DNA of 64,000 bases from Macrocystis pyrifera. Its lineage: Eukaryota > Sar > Phaeophyceae > Laminariales > Laminariaceae. The stretch covers positions 1,054,001 through 1,118,000 of the forward strand of contig JASSKH010000031.1 in assembly GCA_031763025.1 (NCBI GenBank), read 5' to 3'. The notes below the pieces were generated by a model. The model saw nothing but the letters and a program-made list of their open reading frames with translations, did no database searches and had not been told where the DNA came from. Below are positions 21,403 to 32,529 of the stretch, piece after piece; position 1 is the stretch's first letter, and every line of letters starts with the position of its first letter. A program made the translations under genes and the position numbers.

Positions 21403-22507
21403 AGAAAACGAAGACCCAAATGAAGGCAAAAGAAGGACGTACAAGCGTTTCACTGGAGCCATTGTCTGGGGCCCAAGGAAGTACGAAAGGGTTGTTCGCT
21501 GAACCGGGTTGGCGAACGAGGAAACTCTAAAAAGGAGACAGCGATCACAATTCAAAAACATATATATATAGATATCCGCTAGGCCCCATGCCTTGTCTTG
21601 TGGCGAAGGTCCTAACATGGTAGTCATCATGCGAGACAGAAGGGACACAGCTAGAGTGCTATGAGGGCTGCGTGTACTAGGGACTACTAAAACCGAGAGA
21701 CGCAACAGCCTTCGCTTTCGGTTTCTGCCTCATTTTGCGTTCGTCTTTCTTTGTTTTCATTTTGGGTGATTTTTCCTTTCGCCTCTGCTATGAGTTCGGT
21801 GTCTCTCTCTCCTTTAGTCTCCCTTTCCGTGGTTGTTCGCAGCGAACACCCCCTCTTCGTAGTGTTTGGGGTTTATTACGAGGTGTGGGGGGATCTATAG
21901 CCTCATTTCTTTTGTTTCGAATAGCCGCATCTTCGACCACCTTTTTCTGGCCGTTCGGGATGAACTTTGTCATCAACCTCCGACCATCTTGTGGTCTGCA
22001 TATACGACTATTCAGGGTGGGCTAATGTGATATGAGTGGGCTAATGTGATATGAGTAGAGTATTCATGGGCTATAGATATAGATAATACGTTGCAGTCTT
22101 GTAGTTCCACGAATACGAGAATAATCCAAAGAATGGATTAACCCGGCGGATATTCCGTTAGTCGAGAGTATCGTTATTTTAGGAATGTTCCTTGATGCAG
22201 ATAGGACTACGAAGTGAGAAGTTCTTATATTAGCAGAAGAACGATCGGTAGCCATAGGAAAGTTCTGTTGGAGTACATCAGATAAGAGGAATTTAGGAGA
22301 GCTTGTGGCGTGGGGTGGGACGAGTATATCTGGGCGTCGAGTCCCGCCCCCCTACCTCTCACTTCTCTACCAGAGCACCTCCTCAGCTCTCGCCATCAAT
22401 AAGAAGATCTAAATCAGAAGAAGCGAAGCACTGCTTTCCAGCTGCCAGAACAACCTGCGTCCCTTGCCACTACCCTTACCACTACCCTAGAGCGGGCTCC
22501 GCATCAC
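21403..22507. mobile_element. 1.1-kb left-arm-specific insertion within the triplet array
   Basis: Absent from the right arm, where the triplet array is uninterrupted. Its last part runs from TGTTGGAGTACATCAG (about 22267) to CCGCATCACA (about 22510), with TG...CA ends and a style reminiscent of a Copia-type LTR, but I see no second LTR, primer-binding site or polymerase. A segment at 21860-22040 (GAGGTGTGGGGG, CAGGGTGGGCTAATGT) resembles R2. Alternatively the right arm lost this piece by recombination between triplets. Confidence 0.5.
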
Positions 22508-22590
22508 AGTAGTAGTAGTAGTGGTGGTAGTAGTAGTAGTAGTAGTGGTGGTGGTAATAGTAGTAGTATAGTACAATAGTAGTATAAAGC
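22508..22590 (+). repeat. (TAG)n triplet array, second part
   Basis: Continuation of the array interrupted at 21403, ending TAGTATAGTACAATAGTAG, which matches the right arm at 46090-46110. Confidence 0.85.
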
Positions 22591-23027
22591 TACGGTAGTA
22601 GTTGAAAAATCAGTCTTTCATGCTTCTTAGTTCTCGATACAGATCTCTCTAGTGGGGGCTACACGACCTGAGATGAAGGCGTGTTTGTTCAAGGTTCATT
22701 GGCGACTATCGGAGTGAGGCCCACATACATGCCGGAACTCCCATCACAATAGGGAAAAGGGTAGAGGCCCTCTATTAGTCTCTAGTGAGAGGTATCTCTG
22801 GTGCTTATCCAGACAGCCGCGTACCACGCTGTATAAATGTTCCAACACTAATTCCAAGTAGTTTGTCCCCCAAAAGGTGGTAGAATAATAGGTGAGACAA
22901 TGTTTGTTTGTCTGCGGCGACAATTTCGTAGTTCGGGGCGGAAATGGATGGGAACAGACGACCACGAATGCATCTTGTAGGGAAGAGGCAAGTTATATCC
23001 GCCGGAGGCGGTGTCACGTCGGGACGG

Positions 23028-23235
23028 ACGATAATGTCCAACGGGAGAGATTTATCGGCGGGACGGGACGGCAATTTGTCGGTGTCACGGCGGGACGGGA
23101 CGGTAATTTCCAACGGGAGAGATTTTATCGGTGAGACGGGAAGGTAAGTAACGACGGTCAGGGAGTTTGTCGGCGGGACGGGACGGCGGGACCATTTTGA
23201 CGGCGATTTTACCGCCCCGTCCCATCCCGTCCCGC
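23028..23235 (-). repeat. CGTCCCGTCCCGCCG repeat block, short version
   Basis: Two to three copies of the 32-base unit TAATTTNNCGACGGTGTCAC / GGCGGGACGGGACGG. The right arm (45454-45672) has about seven copies, so the array expanded or contracted after duplication. Confidence 0.75.
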
Positions 23236-23512
23236 CGTTACCGCCGTTACCGTCCCGCCGAAATACCGTGATAAGCCTTGATTTTTTTCGGGGTTTTGGT
23301 CGATCGATTTTTCGATTCAGTCACCTTTTTTTTCGTTTTCGTATACATTTCGCGTTTGTACCGATTCTTAACGTTTCCTCGTAGAGTCTCGTCTTGTTTT
23401 TGTGATTGTTCGTATGCGAGGCTGCAGTACAGCAGTATGGTCCGGAGTTATGGAAGGGGACACACGTAAAGCATTGTTTGCATACTCGTTTTCGAAGAGT
23501 TCATTGTGTTTA

Positions 23513-23891
23513 GACCAACTATTACGGGAATTTTTTGAGACGTTATTTCTGGAGTTTTCAGCGATCTCCGACGCTCAGAAATAAGAACCATCTATTATGG
23601 GTCAGAAAAACATCGATATTTTTGGTCTCAGTTCCTGCAGGGGGCAGAAATCAGCAAATCCTCTCAGAACTGTGCCCAGTTCTGAGCGGTGTCGCGTACC
23701 TCTAGGAACTGAGAAATTTGGATTTTGGGTGCTCTGCCTTCTGCTGCCCACCTGTCCACCACAGCAGTACATACACCTTCCACTCACACCAACGGCTAGC
23801 TGTACGTACGGCCTACGGTGCTCGTGTGGGAGATGGCCTCTCCATCACCTAGAAGCGATAGCAGCGGCAGCGTCAGCAGCAGTTACTAGCT

Positions 23892-23933
<42 letters not shown>

Positions 23934-24357
23934 GTAGCAGCAGCAGGAGGAGCAGCAGCAGCGATGCCGATTCGACATGGCCGGCGATGATCCTCTAGTA
24001 CTATGAAACCACGCTCGCGGCAGCCGCTGCAATCGCGGACCTCGATGACGAGGAGGAGGACGACTTGCCCGCTATGAAACGTTCGCGACGAGCGAAGCCG
24101 CGCCGAGACAACCGAGAAACAACTTGGATGAAAATGTCGCAGGCCACAGCCATGTAAAAAAAGAACAGCTCTCGGACGCCTCGTCACGAAACCAACCAAT
24201 TAATACTACCTGGTACTATATATTAAACCAGTTTTGACGATCAGAAGCCATAATAGATGGTTCTCATTTTTCATCCACATATTTTTGGAGCCTCAGAACT
24301 AGAAACATAATCTCCAGAAATAACGTCTCAAAATTTTCCCATAATTGTTAGTTGGTC
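23513..24357. mobile_element. 845-bp MITE with about 100-bp terminal inverted repeats and TTA target duplication
   Basis: Left end GACCAACTATTACGGGAA... and right end ...ATAATTGTTAGTTGGTC are inverted repeats that continue, with gaps, to CCATAATAGATGGTTCTC (24248-24265) and its complement near 23586-23602. TTA flanks both sides (23510-23512, 24358-24360). The right arm shows the empty site GTGTTTACCCC. A 3-bp TTA duplication is typical of PIF/Harbinger-type elements (established knowledge), but no transposase is present, so the superfamily is inferred. The interior holds a CAG run (about 23893-23935) and no credible gene. Confidence 0.88.
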
Positions 24358-25054
24358 TTACCCGATTTTTGCGATTTTTTTATCGTTTTTATCCGTTTTT
24401 CGCGATCATCTCTCTCTCTTGAATATTTTCGTATATTTTCTTGGAGTTTTGATCGATCATTTTTTTCCAGTTTTAGGCTTTTTTCGTTTTCGTTTTTTTG
24501 CCGATTCTTAACGTTTTCCCTCGGTTTCGTCCTTTTTTGGTATTTTTCTCATTCACGAGGTATTTGTTCAGAAATATAAGCTACGATTGACTATTCGTAT
24601 GGGTTGTAGAAGGGGACGCACGTAAAGCACCGCTTGCATGTTGATTTTCGAAGAATTTACGATGTTTACCTCATTTTTACGTTTTTTCTCGTTATCCGTT
24701 TTTCGCGAATATCTCGCTCAGTTTTGATCATTTTCCATTTTTTAGAGATTTTTGGTCGATAATTTTGTTTATTTATTCGGCCTTTCTTAGCTTTCGTTTT
24801 TTTTTTGCCGATTCTTCACGATTTTCGTCGCTTTCGTCCGTTTTTGGGATTTTTCTCATCCGATTTGTTCGGAAATGTAAGATACGCATGACTATTCGTA
24901 TGAATACGAGATATCGCTTGTATTCGCGCACGTTTTTGTTCGTAATTATAAGCACCACCAGACATTGACATTTTGCCAGAAAAAGGTATATCATGACAGA
25001 AAACGTAATATATCTTGGGTTTGGTGTGCCCTGATTACCTCGTTTCATTTTCTT

Positions 25055-25425
25055 GTACCGTAAACTGGCAAAAATACAATGGTGTACTGTTTGTTGTCAT
25101 TTTTGTGATTCAGGCGGACAATGAAATTTCACCAGAAAACAGTATACCGCGAAAGAAAACGTCATCTAACTTGGGTTCGGTGTACTCTGATTTCCTGGCT
25201 TGATTTTTTTTGTACCGTAAACTGGCAAAAATACACTGGTGTACCATGTTTTCTGGCACAAATACACTGGTGTACCATGTTTTTACATTTTGTTTAGCGG
25301 GACAGGTTTGATTTTTTTTGTACCGTAAACTGGCAAAAATACACTGCTGTACCATGTTTTCTGGCACAAATACACTGGTATACCATGTTTTTACATTTTG
25401 TTTAGTGGGACAGGTTTTTCTTATT
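25055..25425 (+). repeat. Tandem duplication around GTACCGTAAACTGGCAAAAA
   Basis: The word starts at 25055, 25212 and 25320; the last two are separated by 108 bases and flanked by TACACTGGTGTACCATG. The right arm (43990-44230) has two copies. Confidence 0.75.
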
Positions 25426-26027
25426 TTTGTTCCTTATAAAAACCTTATAACCTAGGGAATAGTTGCATTAATTCATCCCGGACGCTTATAACAGTCCACG
25501 TTATGAGTGCCTTCTTCCCTTTCGTTCGATTTAGGCCGCGGCTAACTCGTCTATTTATTAATAGTACATACAAAGAGAAGTACAGAAGAACCCTCCTCCC
25601 GCACTCTCATGGTCTTACCTGATCGCCCATAAGGTTCTGTTCGAAAATATAATCATCGCTTGGTATTCATTTTAGCGTTTAAAAAACGGTTCTTATGTTT
25701 ACGCCTAGAGTAGTTTTTTTTTGCGAAGTACCAAAGCATCCTGATTGAGTGCTCCCATAAGGCTCCCATAAGATTTGGCTAATCAGCAGCACTATTCGCG
25801 CGGCGAGATCAATATGCGCGGCGCGATTAGGCTGGCATGCTGCATGCTGCCGCCATCCTCTGCCTGTGAGCCTGAAACAAGGCGCGGGTACGATACAAAC
25901 TCAGATGCTTGCAGCAACTCAAAGGTGAAGAGGCGCTGGGCAAGCTGCTGGTGGTGGAGGTGCTTCTTCGCATTGTGGGTATTCAGCTGGTGGTGCTGGT
26001 GGGGATACAATACTTGTAAAATTCACA

Positions 26028-28178
26028 CCCTGGACAATTACTATTTCAATAGTCTATTGTGTCTACAATTGATTCAGGAGGATGTGTGTTAATTGGATTT
26101 GTCTCGACAATTGTTTTTGGTGACTGTCTATTAATTGAAATTGTCAATACAATTGATTTCGGCGATTGCCCATTAATTGAAATTGGCCAGGCAATTGTTT
26201 TCGGCGATTGTCTATGAATTGGAATTGCCCAGGCAATTGTTTTCGAATACCATCTACTAGTTGGAATTGTGTGAGCAATAGGTTTCGAGTGTTGTCTATG
26301 AATTGGAATTGTCCAAACAATTGGTTGCGGAGACTGCCAATTAATTGGAATTATTCACCAAACTCATTTCGGGTGCCATCCAATAATTGGAAATGTCCAG
26401 ACAATTGATTTCGGGTGTTGTCCACTAACTGAAATTGTTCGGACAATTGATTTCGGGAGCTGTCTATTAATTGGATTTGTCGGAACATTTGATTTCGGCT
26501 GCTGCTTATTAACTGAAATTGTCCGCACAATTGATTTCGGGTGCTGTCAATTACATGGAATTGTCCACACGGACTTCGGCGACTGGAAAGTAGTTGGAAT
26601 TGTCCGCACAATTCATTTCAGATGCCGCGCAAGAAATCATTTGCTCGATAAACGTCATGGCCGTGTACCTACAGTACTTAATTGTATTATGATAGACACT
26701 CCCCATTGAATTGATACTACTCGTAATATGGCACAATAAAGGACCTTGCAAATGACTGCGTATTGAGGGAAGTTCCCGATCCTGTTGTAGAGGCAATACT
26801 AGCATGGTGGTACTGTTGTGTACTGACCAAATCAAATGTAGTTCTACAAGTAGCTGCCAGCTTTCAAATAACAGAGCCCTCCTAAACTCGATAGTCATGA
26901 CAATTCCAATTAGTAGATCGCTTCCGAATCCCATTGTCCGGACAATTCCAATTGATTGACGGTATCTCAAAGCAGTTGCCCCGACAAGTCCAATTCATGT
27001 AAATCACCCGAAATCAATCGCTCAAACAATTCCAATTAATAGGCAGCCTGTGGAATCATTTGCCAGCACAATTTCAATTGATAGGCAGTCTCCGAGCTCA
27101 TTTGTCTGGACAATTCCAATTATTGAAAAGCACCAAACATCAATTGTTCAGACAATTCCAATTAATAGACAGTTTCTAAAATCAATTGTCATGGCAACTT
27201 CAATTGATAGAGAGTCTCCAAAATTATTTATCCGGCCAATTCCAATTGTTAAACAGTGCCCGATATCAATTGTCCGAATAAATCCAATTGTTAAACAGTA
27301 TCCAAGATCAGTTGTCTAAACAATTTCAATTGCTAGACAGTCTATGACATCACTTGCCCGGACAATTCCAATTAATAGACAACTTCGTGATTCTGCTGTA
27401 GGGGCAATAGTTTATTGACAGGTCTATTGTCCAAGGCATAAGCAGAAAAAGGCGCGGCACACCCCAACGTCAGCTCTGTATTTTATGTCCGCAGGTAGGA
27501 AGTTTTGATACCGCTTAGCCCATGTGCTCAGATGTGATCATTAAAAAAAATAATCACGAAACAAAGTAATCCGTATGCACTATTGTTTTGAAATGTACGG
27601 GCAGTTAATGTAGAAGACTGCCCACCATTGATGGCATTGTCTGAAGTAGTTTTGGAGATTTCGTATCAGTCGAAATTGTCGGGATAATTGATTTTGTATA
27701 CCGTCTATTAATTGGAATTGCCCGGACAATTGATTCAGAAAGCAGTCTGCTAAATGAAATTATCCGGACAATTGATTTTGGAGACTGTGTATAAATTGGA
27801 ATTGTCGGGACAAATACTTTTGGCGTCAGTCTACTAATTGAAATTGTCCGGACAACTATTTCGGGGGCCCGACTATCAATTGGAATTGCCGGGACAATTG
27901 ATTCAGGAGACAGTCTGTCAATTGGAATTGGCCGGACAATTTATTTAGGAGAAGGTCCATTAATTGGAATTGTCCGGACCATTGATTACGGAGACTCCCT
28001 ATAAAGTGAAATTGCCTGGACAATAGGGTCAGGTAGGGGTCACTTAATAGAAATTGTCTGGATAATAGAGCTCGACGCCTTTCAATTAACTGGAATTAAG
28101 GACCACAATAGACAGTCAATTGCAATAGGAAGCTATTATTAGACTATTGGACTATTGTCTACCAGGTATTGTCCAGGG
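26028..28178. mobile_element. Foldback-type element built of 42-bp units in inverted arrays
   Basis: Ends CCCTGGACAAT (26028-26038) and ATTGTCCAGGG (28168-28178) are inverted repeats. Inside are three arrays of 42-base units with a near-palindromic core AATTGTCCGGACAATT: forward (about 26046-26620; units start 26088, 26130, 26172), inverted (about 26890-27410) and forward again (about 27655-28120). Between the first two is a unique 270-bp centre (26621-26890) also found in the second element (37590-38716). Long subrepeat-made inverted arms are the known architecture of foldback transposons. No transposase was recognised. Confidence 0.75.
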
Positions 28179-28189
28179 AGTGGTTTAAA

Positions 28190-28950
28190 GTTAGCTAAAA
28201 ATGGAATATAGACGAGGCGTATTACGCAGCTTGCAAAGTTGAGTATCAACTATTTAATCAGTCGAACTCACAGCTGACGTATTTCAAAATTTATTAAACC
28301 TCGGCGTGGCGGGATGAAAACCTATAGTCACCAGGGAGCGCTTCCAGATTCCGTGTGCAAGAAGGCCTGCACCGCAGAGGGGGAGGCTTCTATATAGCAG
28401 GTGCGCGCGTATGTTGTCGTGTTGTGTCACATGCTGCTTGTGTGCTCCCTGGCGATACGAGTAATCTACCACCTACGAGTGTCGCCTGCTGATACAGAAA
28501 TTTTATACCTGGTACCTAAAGAGTACTGCACCACAACAAAACTGTACCATAGGTACTATTAATACTGCTGCTGTTGTATACTCGTACCTACCTGCTGTCC
28601 GAGCACCACAGGAGTCCCTCCAGCAGATCTCTAAGACTGCTCGTGCCGTACGGGCTTCACAAGGGCATCTGTGCTCGTACCGTCTACCACAACAGCAGCA
28701 GTTGTCTGAATTTTTCACGCCTCCCGTACTGACTGCACGTATATACTAGTACCAGTGTGCGCAGGGGAGGTACTGCTGCTTTACCACGTACTGACTGCTG
28801 TAAGAGAATGTTGCCTACGAGGGAGGCACCTGTTTGGTGCGTCACAACTTGCACGGCTGCCGTGTGCCGGTCGCAACCTGCGCAGCAATCCCTCCAGTGC
28901 CTGTACCCCACGAGCCCTCTCTACACTTTACCTACCATTACACAAGGCAG
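28190..28950. other. No gene recognised in the 6.6-kb segment
   Basis: Contains TACCTGGTA at 28506-28514 and repeated GTACTGACTGC words around 28730-28800. ORFs overlap on both strands without splice context. Confidence 0.4.
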
Positions 28951-29252
28951 CAGCCGTGGTCTGCATTGGTTTTCTATGGTTGGGAGATGCGTTTTTATGA
29001 AGAAAGCGCAGAGGAATTCGAGGCGGTGGAGCAGGCCCTCCGCCACAAGGTCAGGAGTCAAGACCATGTAGACCGAAAAATGAGTGGGAGTGGCATCGCT
29101 TCTTTCATACCTACCGAAGGTTAGCTTCAACGGTATACGTGAAATTCACGTCGGGTGCGAGACTTGATCCCACTTAAGTTCGTCGAGTGCCGTGTCGCCG
29201 AGTGAATATACGGCCGCAACGTGGCAAGGATTTTGACTGGGTTTCCCGTCAA
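28951..29252 (+). CDS. Two exon-like pieces of an unknown protein
   Basis: Piece 1 (about 28951-29119) follows GGCAGCAG and reads VFYGWEMRFYEESAEEFEAV then EQALRHKVRSQDHVDRKM, ending GAAG before GTTAGC. Piece 2 (about 29187-29252) reads NIRPQRGKDFDWVSRQ and ends CAA before GTAAGT, a strong donor. The composition is protein-like and unlike the flanking DNA. I cannot link the pieces in frame with certainty or assign a family. Lying inside a segment with terminal inverted repeats, they could be remnants of the protein of that element. Confidence 0.3.
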
Positions 29253-29796
29253 GTAAGTTGCTACTGCTGTTCCGCACAACATACGACGTTGTCACTGCTG
29301 TTTTGTCCTATTCTTGTTCGTTGCCACCTCTATCAGGATGATCCCGTCATCATGAACATGATGAGATTTTCTTCTGAGATATAATAGCATCGGCGGCCCA
29401 TTTGGTGGGTCAATCTGGTTGAAGACCCAGCAATCTTTGCTGAGGGACGAAGCGAGGAAGGCTGCACGTCAAGGCTGACTGACAGACTGATTCCGATGGC
29501 CTGCCAATATAGTATCCAGGCAAGGGAGTATTTTGCGGCTGGCTTTCTAATGTATCAGCGTGCTTGCAGTACAAATGGTGCAGAAGAGTGTATATGCATC
29601 TGCTCGCATGCAGGGAGATTCTATGGCCACTCTTGATCACACCACGATCTTGATATTGCTGACGTAGGGAGTGGGGGGGTGTACTATTACGGGAGACCAT
29701 AGTAAATAGGACCGAATATTGTGAGCAAAAACAGCGAAATATATAGGTTTTGTGTGTACGGTAAGTCCTATTTAATATGGTCCCTCGTAATAAATA

Positions 29797-29880
29797 TCAT
29801 GAATGGTCGTAGTTGTACGACCATAGACCCTCGCATCCCCATCATGCAGGGACGGAGCATAACTTTCAAGGGGGGGGCAT
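29797..29880 (-). mobile_element. S1 fragment
   Basis: Reverse-oriented piece with ACGACCATAGACCCTCGCAT and CAGGGACGGAGCA, matching the 3' third of S1. The terminal TGAGTAC is not preserved. Confidence 0.6.
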
Positions 29881-30539
29881 GCGCAGCTGGTACACGGGGC
29901 CATGCAGGAATAGTTTGATCGAGTGCTGGATATGGTGCCACGGACTTAATCAGTGTTTTTGTTCCGACATTGACACGCAATGTTTGCTATCGCCTGAATA
30001 GGTTGTACTCGCCCGTGTGAAATAATCGTCTTCGTACTGTTGGGCAACGCGAAGTATCCGAACTGGATTTCCACAATATCTGACTGTGACGTTGGGGCCC
30101 AATCCAGTTATCGTAGCAGGGTACCAAACACGTATTGGCTGTCAAGCGTGCGGGAGGTATTGAAGAATTATGTCACGATAGAATCAATGCTACTACGCAG
30201 TCCTGGAGGTTGATGCATACCCCTCGAGCAGGGCTGTTTCGCTTCCGATTTGTTCGAGTCGCCTGCCGCCCTAGTAAAACATACCGGCCACCCCTCTAAG
30301 CCCAGCACCACTTTAATGACGCTCGTCGTACCGACGGAGCTCTGTACACTTTCCTGATCCGTCATTGAGGTGTACGATGTCGTCGCCGATATGGAAGCCG
30401 AAAAATATTGCGGTGGTCGTCTCGATAATGAGCAACAAGGCAGGCCACCTTGAGGCGTACCGTTAAAACATCGAACGAAACATATCCCGTTTTCTTCAGT
30501 TCTGGGTGCTCGAGCGAGGCCCTACACCTAGAATGGTAC
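29881..30539. other. No gene recognised
   Basis: Short ORFs on both strands (for example 30168-30365, -) have no splice context or family feature. Confidence 0.4.
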
Positions 30540-30850
30540 TGTATTTACTGTTTTTGGGCTAGCATGACACGTGCTACCCACATCCCGCGCCCCACGGGTG
30601 ATGACGCAGGCATCAGCAGGGAAGCGCTAAGGCCCGTTCGAGAGAAATATGAGCCCATCAGGACAAGCTGCGCGCTCCCGTGGATAGTGGAGGTCCTGCA
30701 GGCGCCACGCGTGGTATCGACGACGACCTTCAGTTTAAACAGATAGTATGCAGAACATCAAGCTGTTCGAGATTAGGGGACACAAGAGTATTGCTGTGCA
30801 GTCATCAATGACATCGGTGTCTTGGCACGTTTGCCCGCACGTCGTATCAA
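30540..30850 (-). pseudogene. Diverged copy of the LINE-linked ORF
   Basis: On the - strand it aligns by eye with the ORF at 43236-43538: AGKRAK, DVIDDCTAIL against DDVDDGTAIP, then FCILSV-stop-TEGR against FCLLSYQRTEGR, and a shared LVLMG end. Flanking DNA also matches (GACACGTGCTACC and CCCATCAGGAC). It has an in-frame stop and frame shifts, so it is a relic. Similarity kept at protein level over strongly diverged DNA suggests the ORF was once a real protein. Confidence 0.5.
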
Positions 30851-32160
30851 CTGGATATTATATAACAGTGGGCACATTCACTGCTGTTTACCAGACGAGC
30901 GTTGTCGCGACTTAAGACAGTCGTCGGAGAAGAACATCATTTGTAAATTCAGTCGGCAGTGCGAGTTGGATGCGCCTGAGACGAAATACATCAGGCGCGC
31001 TTCAATTCTGGCCGGTCGCACAATCAATAGTAGTGTGTGTCAAGTGCGGGCAATTTGGATAGTACTACTCAGATCAAACTATATGATGTACGACGCGTGC
31101 AACGTGTACATTGACTCCTTATGTTTCAAGCAGATATCATAGGTTTTAGCCGACCATAGTTTACCCCTTTGAGAACAAGATGATGGTATTTTCTTGTGTT
31201 GCGCATTCTTCCAATCAACGTTTTCACGTGCCTTGGTTGTTTCGCACGAATTGTAGGTGTACTCTCATGCAATTACACCCGACACTTTCGGTCGGTGCAC
31301 AGCGTCCAAGAGCGGGGTGCGCTTGAGCTATATGTGAAGAGCATTTTTTTGTTTGTATGCTTCGGGGGGCTGTGGGAGCAGTGATCAGCGCAGACTGCTT
31401 CTGCGCGGTTCAACCAAATAGAATTCACGACTGCTACTGTCGAGGGGCAAACCATTAAGAATGTCAAAACATGATACCACATTATGGGACAAAGAAATTA
31501 CTCGATGTTGCCAATATGTACCACGCACAAGAGAAGATGCGCATCTTTGTGTTTATATCTTACATAGCCTTCCACCTGCACGAACTCGTTTATGCTTCAT
31601 TCCACTCGGTCGGCAAAGCTGCTCACTCACGGTGAGTGTGCTCGTGATGTTGTCACATCAAACATCGACCAATTTCAAATTCCAAGAAGAAAGGGAAGAA
31701 GACCTATCTATCTATACAGGCAGAACGAAATAAGAAAGAGAGAGTGATCAGCATCTCTGCTGTATGCGACTATAAATGGCCCCCAAAGATTCATTGTAGG
31801 CAGATACTGCAGCAGTAATATAGAGAAAAATGAGGCAAGGCTGCACATGCGGTATGTAGGCCTTGTGCCCTCGTAAGAAAAAAGAACGGAAACAAAACTA
31901 AATCCTGCTGCACTCAAAACACACCAGTACCACGGCAAATGCGAGCGCAACTCGAGATGGCTTGCAACGAGACAAGTCCTACGCGTTAGCTTAGGATGGC
32001 CCGCTTCTGCAGATACCGGGGTTGTGGAAATCGGTAACGTACAGCTCTCGCAATCGGTAATGCAAAAACACGACTATTTCATGCAGACACTCGAAAAATA
32101 TTGGGAGCCTGTACACACCGTATTTTGTTTGGTCGCTTCGCTCCCAATTATTTTTGGCGC
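30851..32160. other. No gene recognised
   Basis: Short ORFs only. Near 32120-32178 are two small hairpins (GGTCGCTTCGCTCC and TTGGCGCTTCGCGCCAA) just inside the right terminal inverted repeat. Confidence 0.4.
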
Positions 32161-32211
32161 TTCGCGCCAAATGAGTTTAACTGCCCATAGGAGGTAAGAC
32201 CATGAAAGTGC

Positions 32212-32390
32212 GGCCCATCCCTCTGGTGCCCCCTGGTATCGAGCAGCTTTCGATGTTCTGCTTGCTATCGTATCAGCGAACTGAAGGTCGAGATCGCTTC
32301 AACAAGCCAAGCCTCCGCCTACACGTGGTACAGACAGGGTCTCCAACACCCCAAGGGAGCACGCGGTTGGTCCTGATGGGCGCATCTTGA
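32212..32390 (+). CDS. 5'-truncated copy of LINE-linked ORF
   Basis: Reads PPGIEQLSMFCLLSYQRTEG and ends GSTRLVLMGAS with a stop, the same as the C-terminal two thirds of the ORF at 43236-43538. Its 5' part is cut off by the 6.6-kb segment; the preceding ATG (32202) lies within that segment's terminal inverted repeat. It sits just upstream of the LINE in the same orientation and may be a 5' part of the LINE. Function unknown. Confidence 0.4.
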
Positions 32391-32529
32391 AAAGGCCGGA
32401 GCGTTCTCTGGTGTTGGTGATGTCTGCGTCGCCACCCGTGACGCGTGGGACGCGAGTATGGTAGCACGTGTCACAACAACCCAAGTACAGTTCGTAAGGA
32501 AGTTGACGGAATCGCACCTGAAACCGAAA

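Larger units (their letters stand above)
14783..25591 (+). repeat. Left outer arm of the 38.7-kb imperfect palindrome
   Basis: Reads as the reverse complement of 43799-53442. Paired positions give nearly constant sums that step up at each arm-specific insertion: 16557 with 51314 (67871), 20663 with 47173 (67836), 22805 with 45878 (68683), 24765 with 44760 (69525). Edges: CGGTTCGTTATCCC at 14783 pairs with GGGATAAAGAACCG ending about 53442; GTACAGAAGAAC ending 25591 pairs with 43799. Left-only insertions are 21403-22507 and 23513-24357. Confidence 0.9.
25592..32211. mobile_element. 6.6-kb left-arm-specific segment with 20-bp terminal inverted repeats
   Basis: Homology with the right arm stops at 25591 and resumes at 32212. 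GCACTCTCATGGTCTTACCT (25601-25620) and the reverse complement of 32192-32211 (GCACTTTCATGGTCTTACCT) match at 19 of 20 positions. The coordinate sum rises from 69380 to 75626; 6620 minus the 373 right-arm-only bases (43426-43798) explains this. It contains the foldback element 26028-28178, exon-like pieces at 28.95-29.25 kb, an S1 fragment and a diverged copy of a LINE-linked ORF. No transposase is recognised and no target duplication is clear. Confidence 0.6.

Noticed and set aside
21403..22511. Complete LTR retrotransposon
   Set aside because: Only one LTR-like end (TGTTGGAG...CATCACA); no second LTR, primer-binding site or polymerase motif.
32121..32178. Rho-independent terminator
   Set aside because: GC-rich small hairpins next to T-runs look similar, but the DNA is eukaryotic and no gene ends here.
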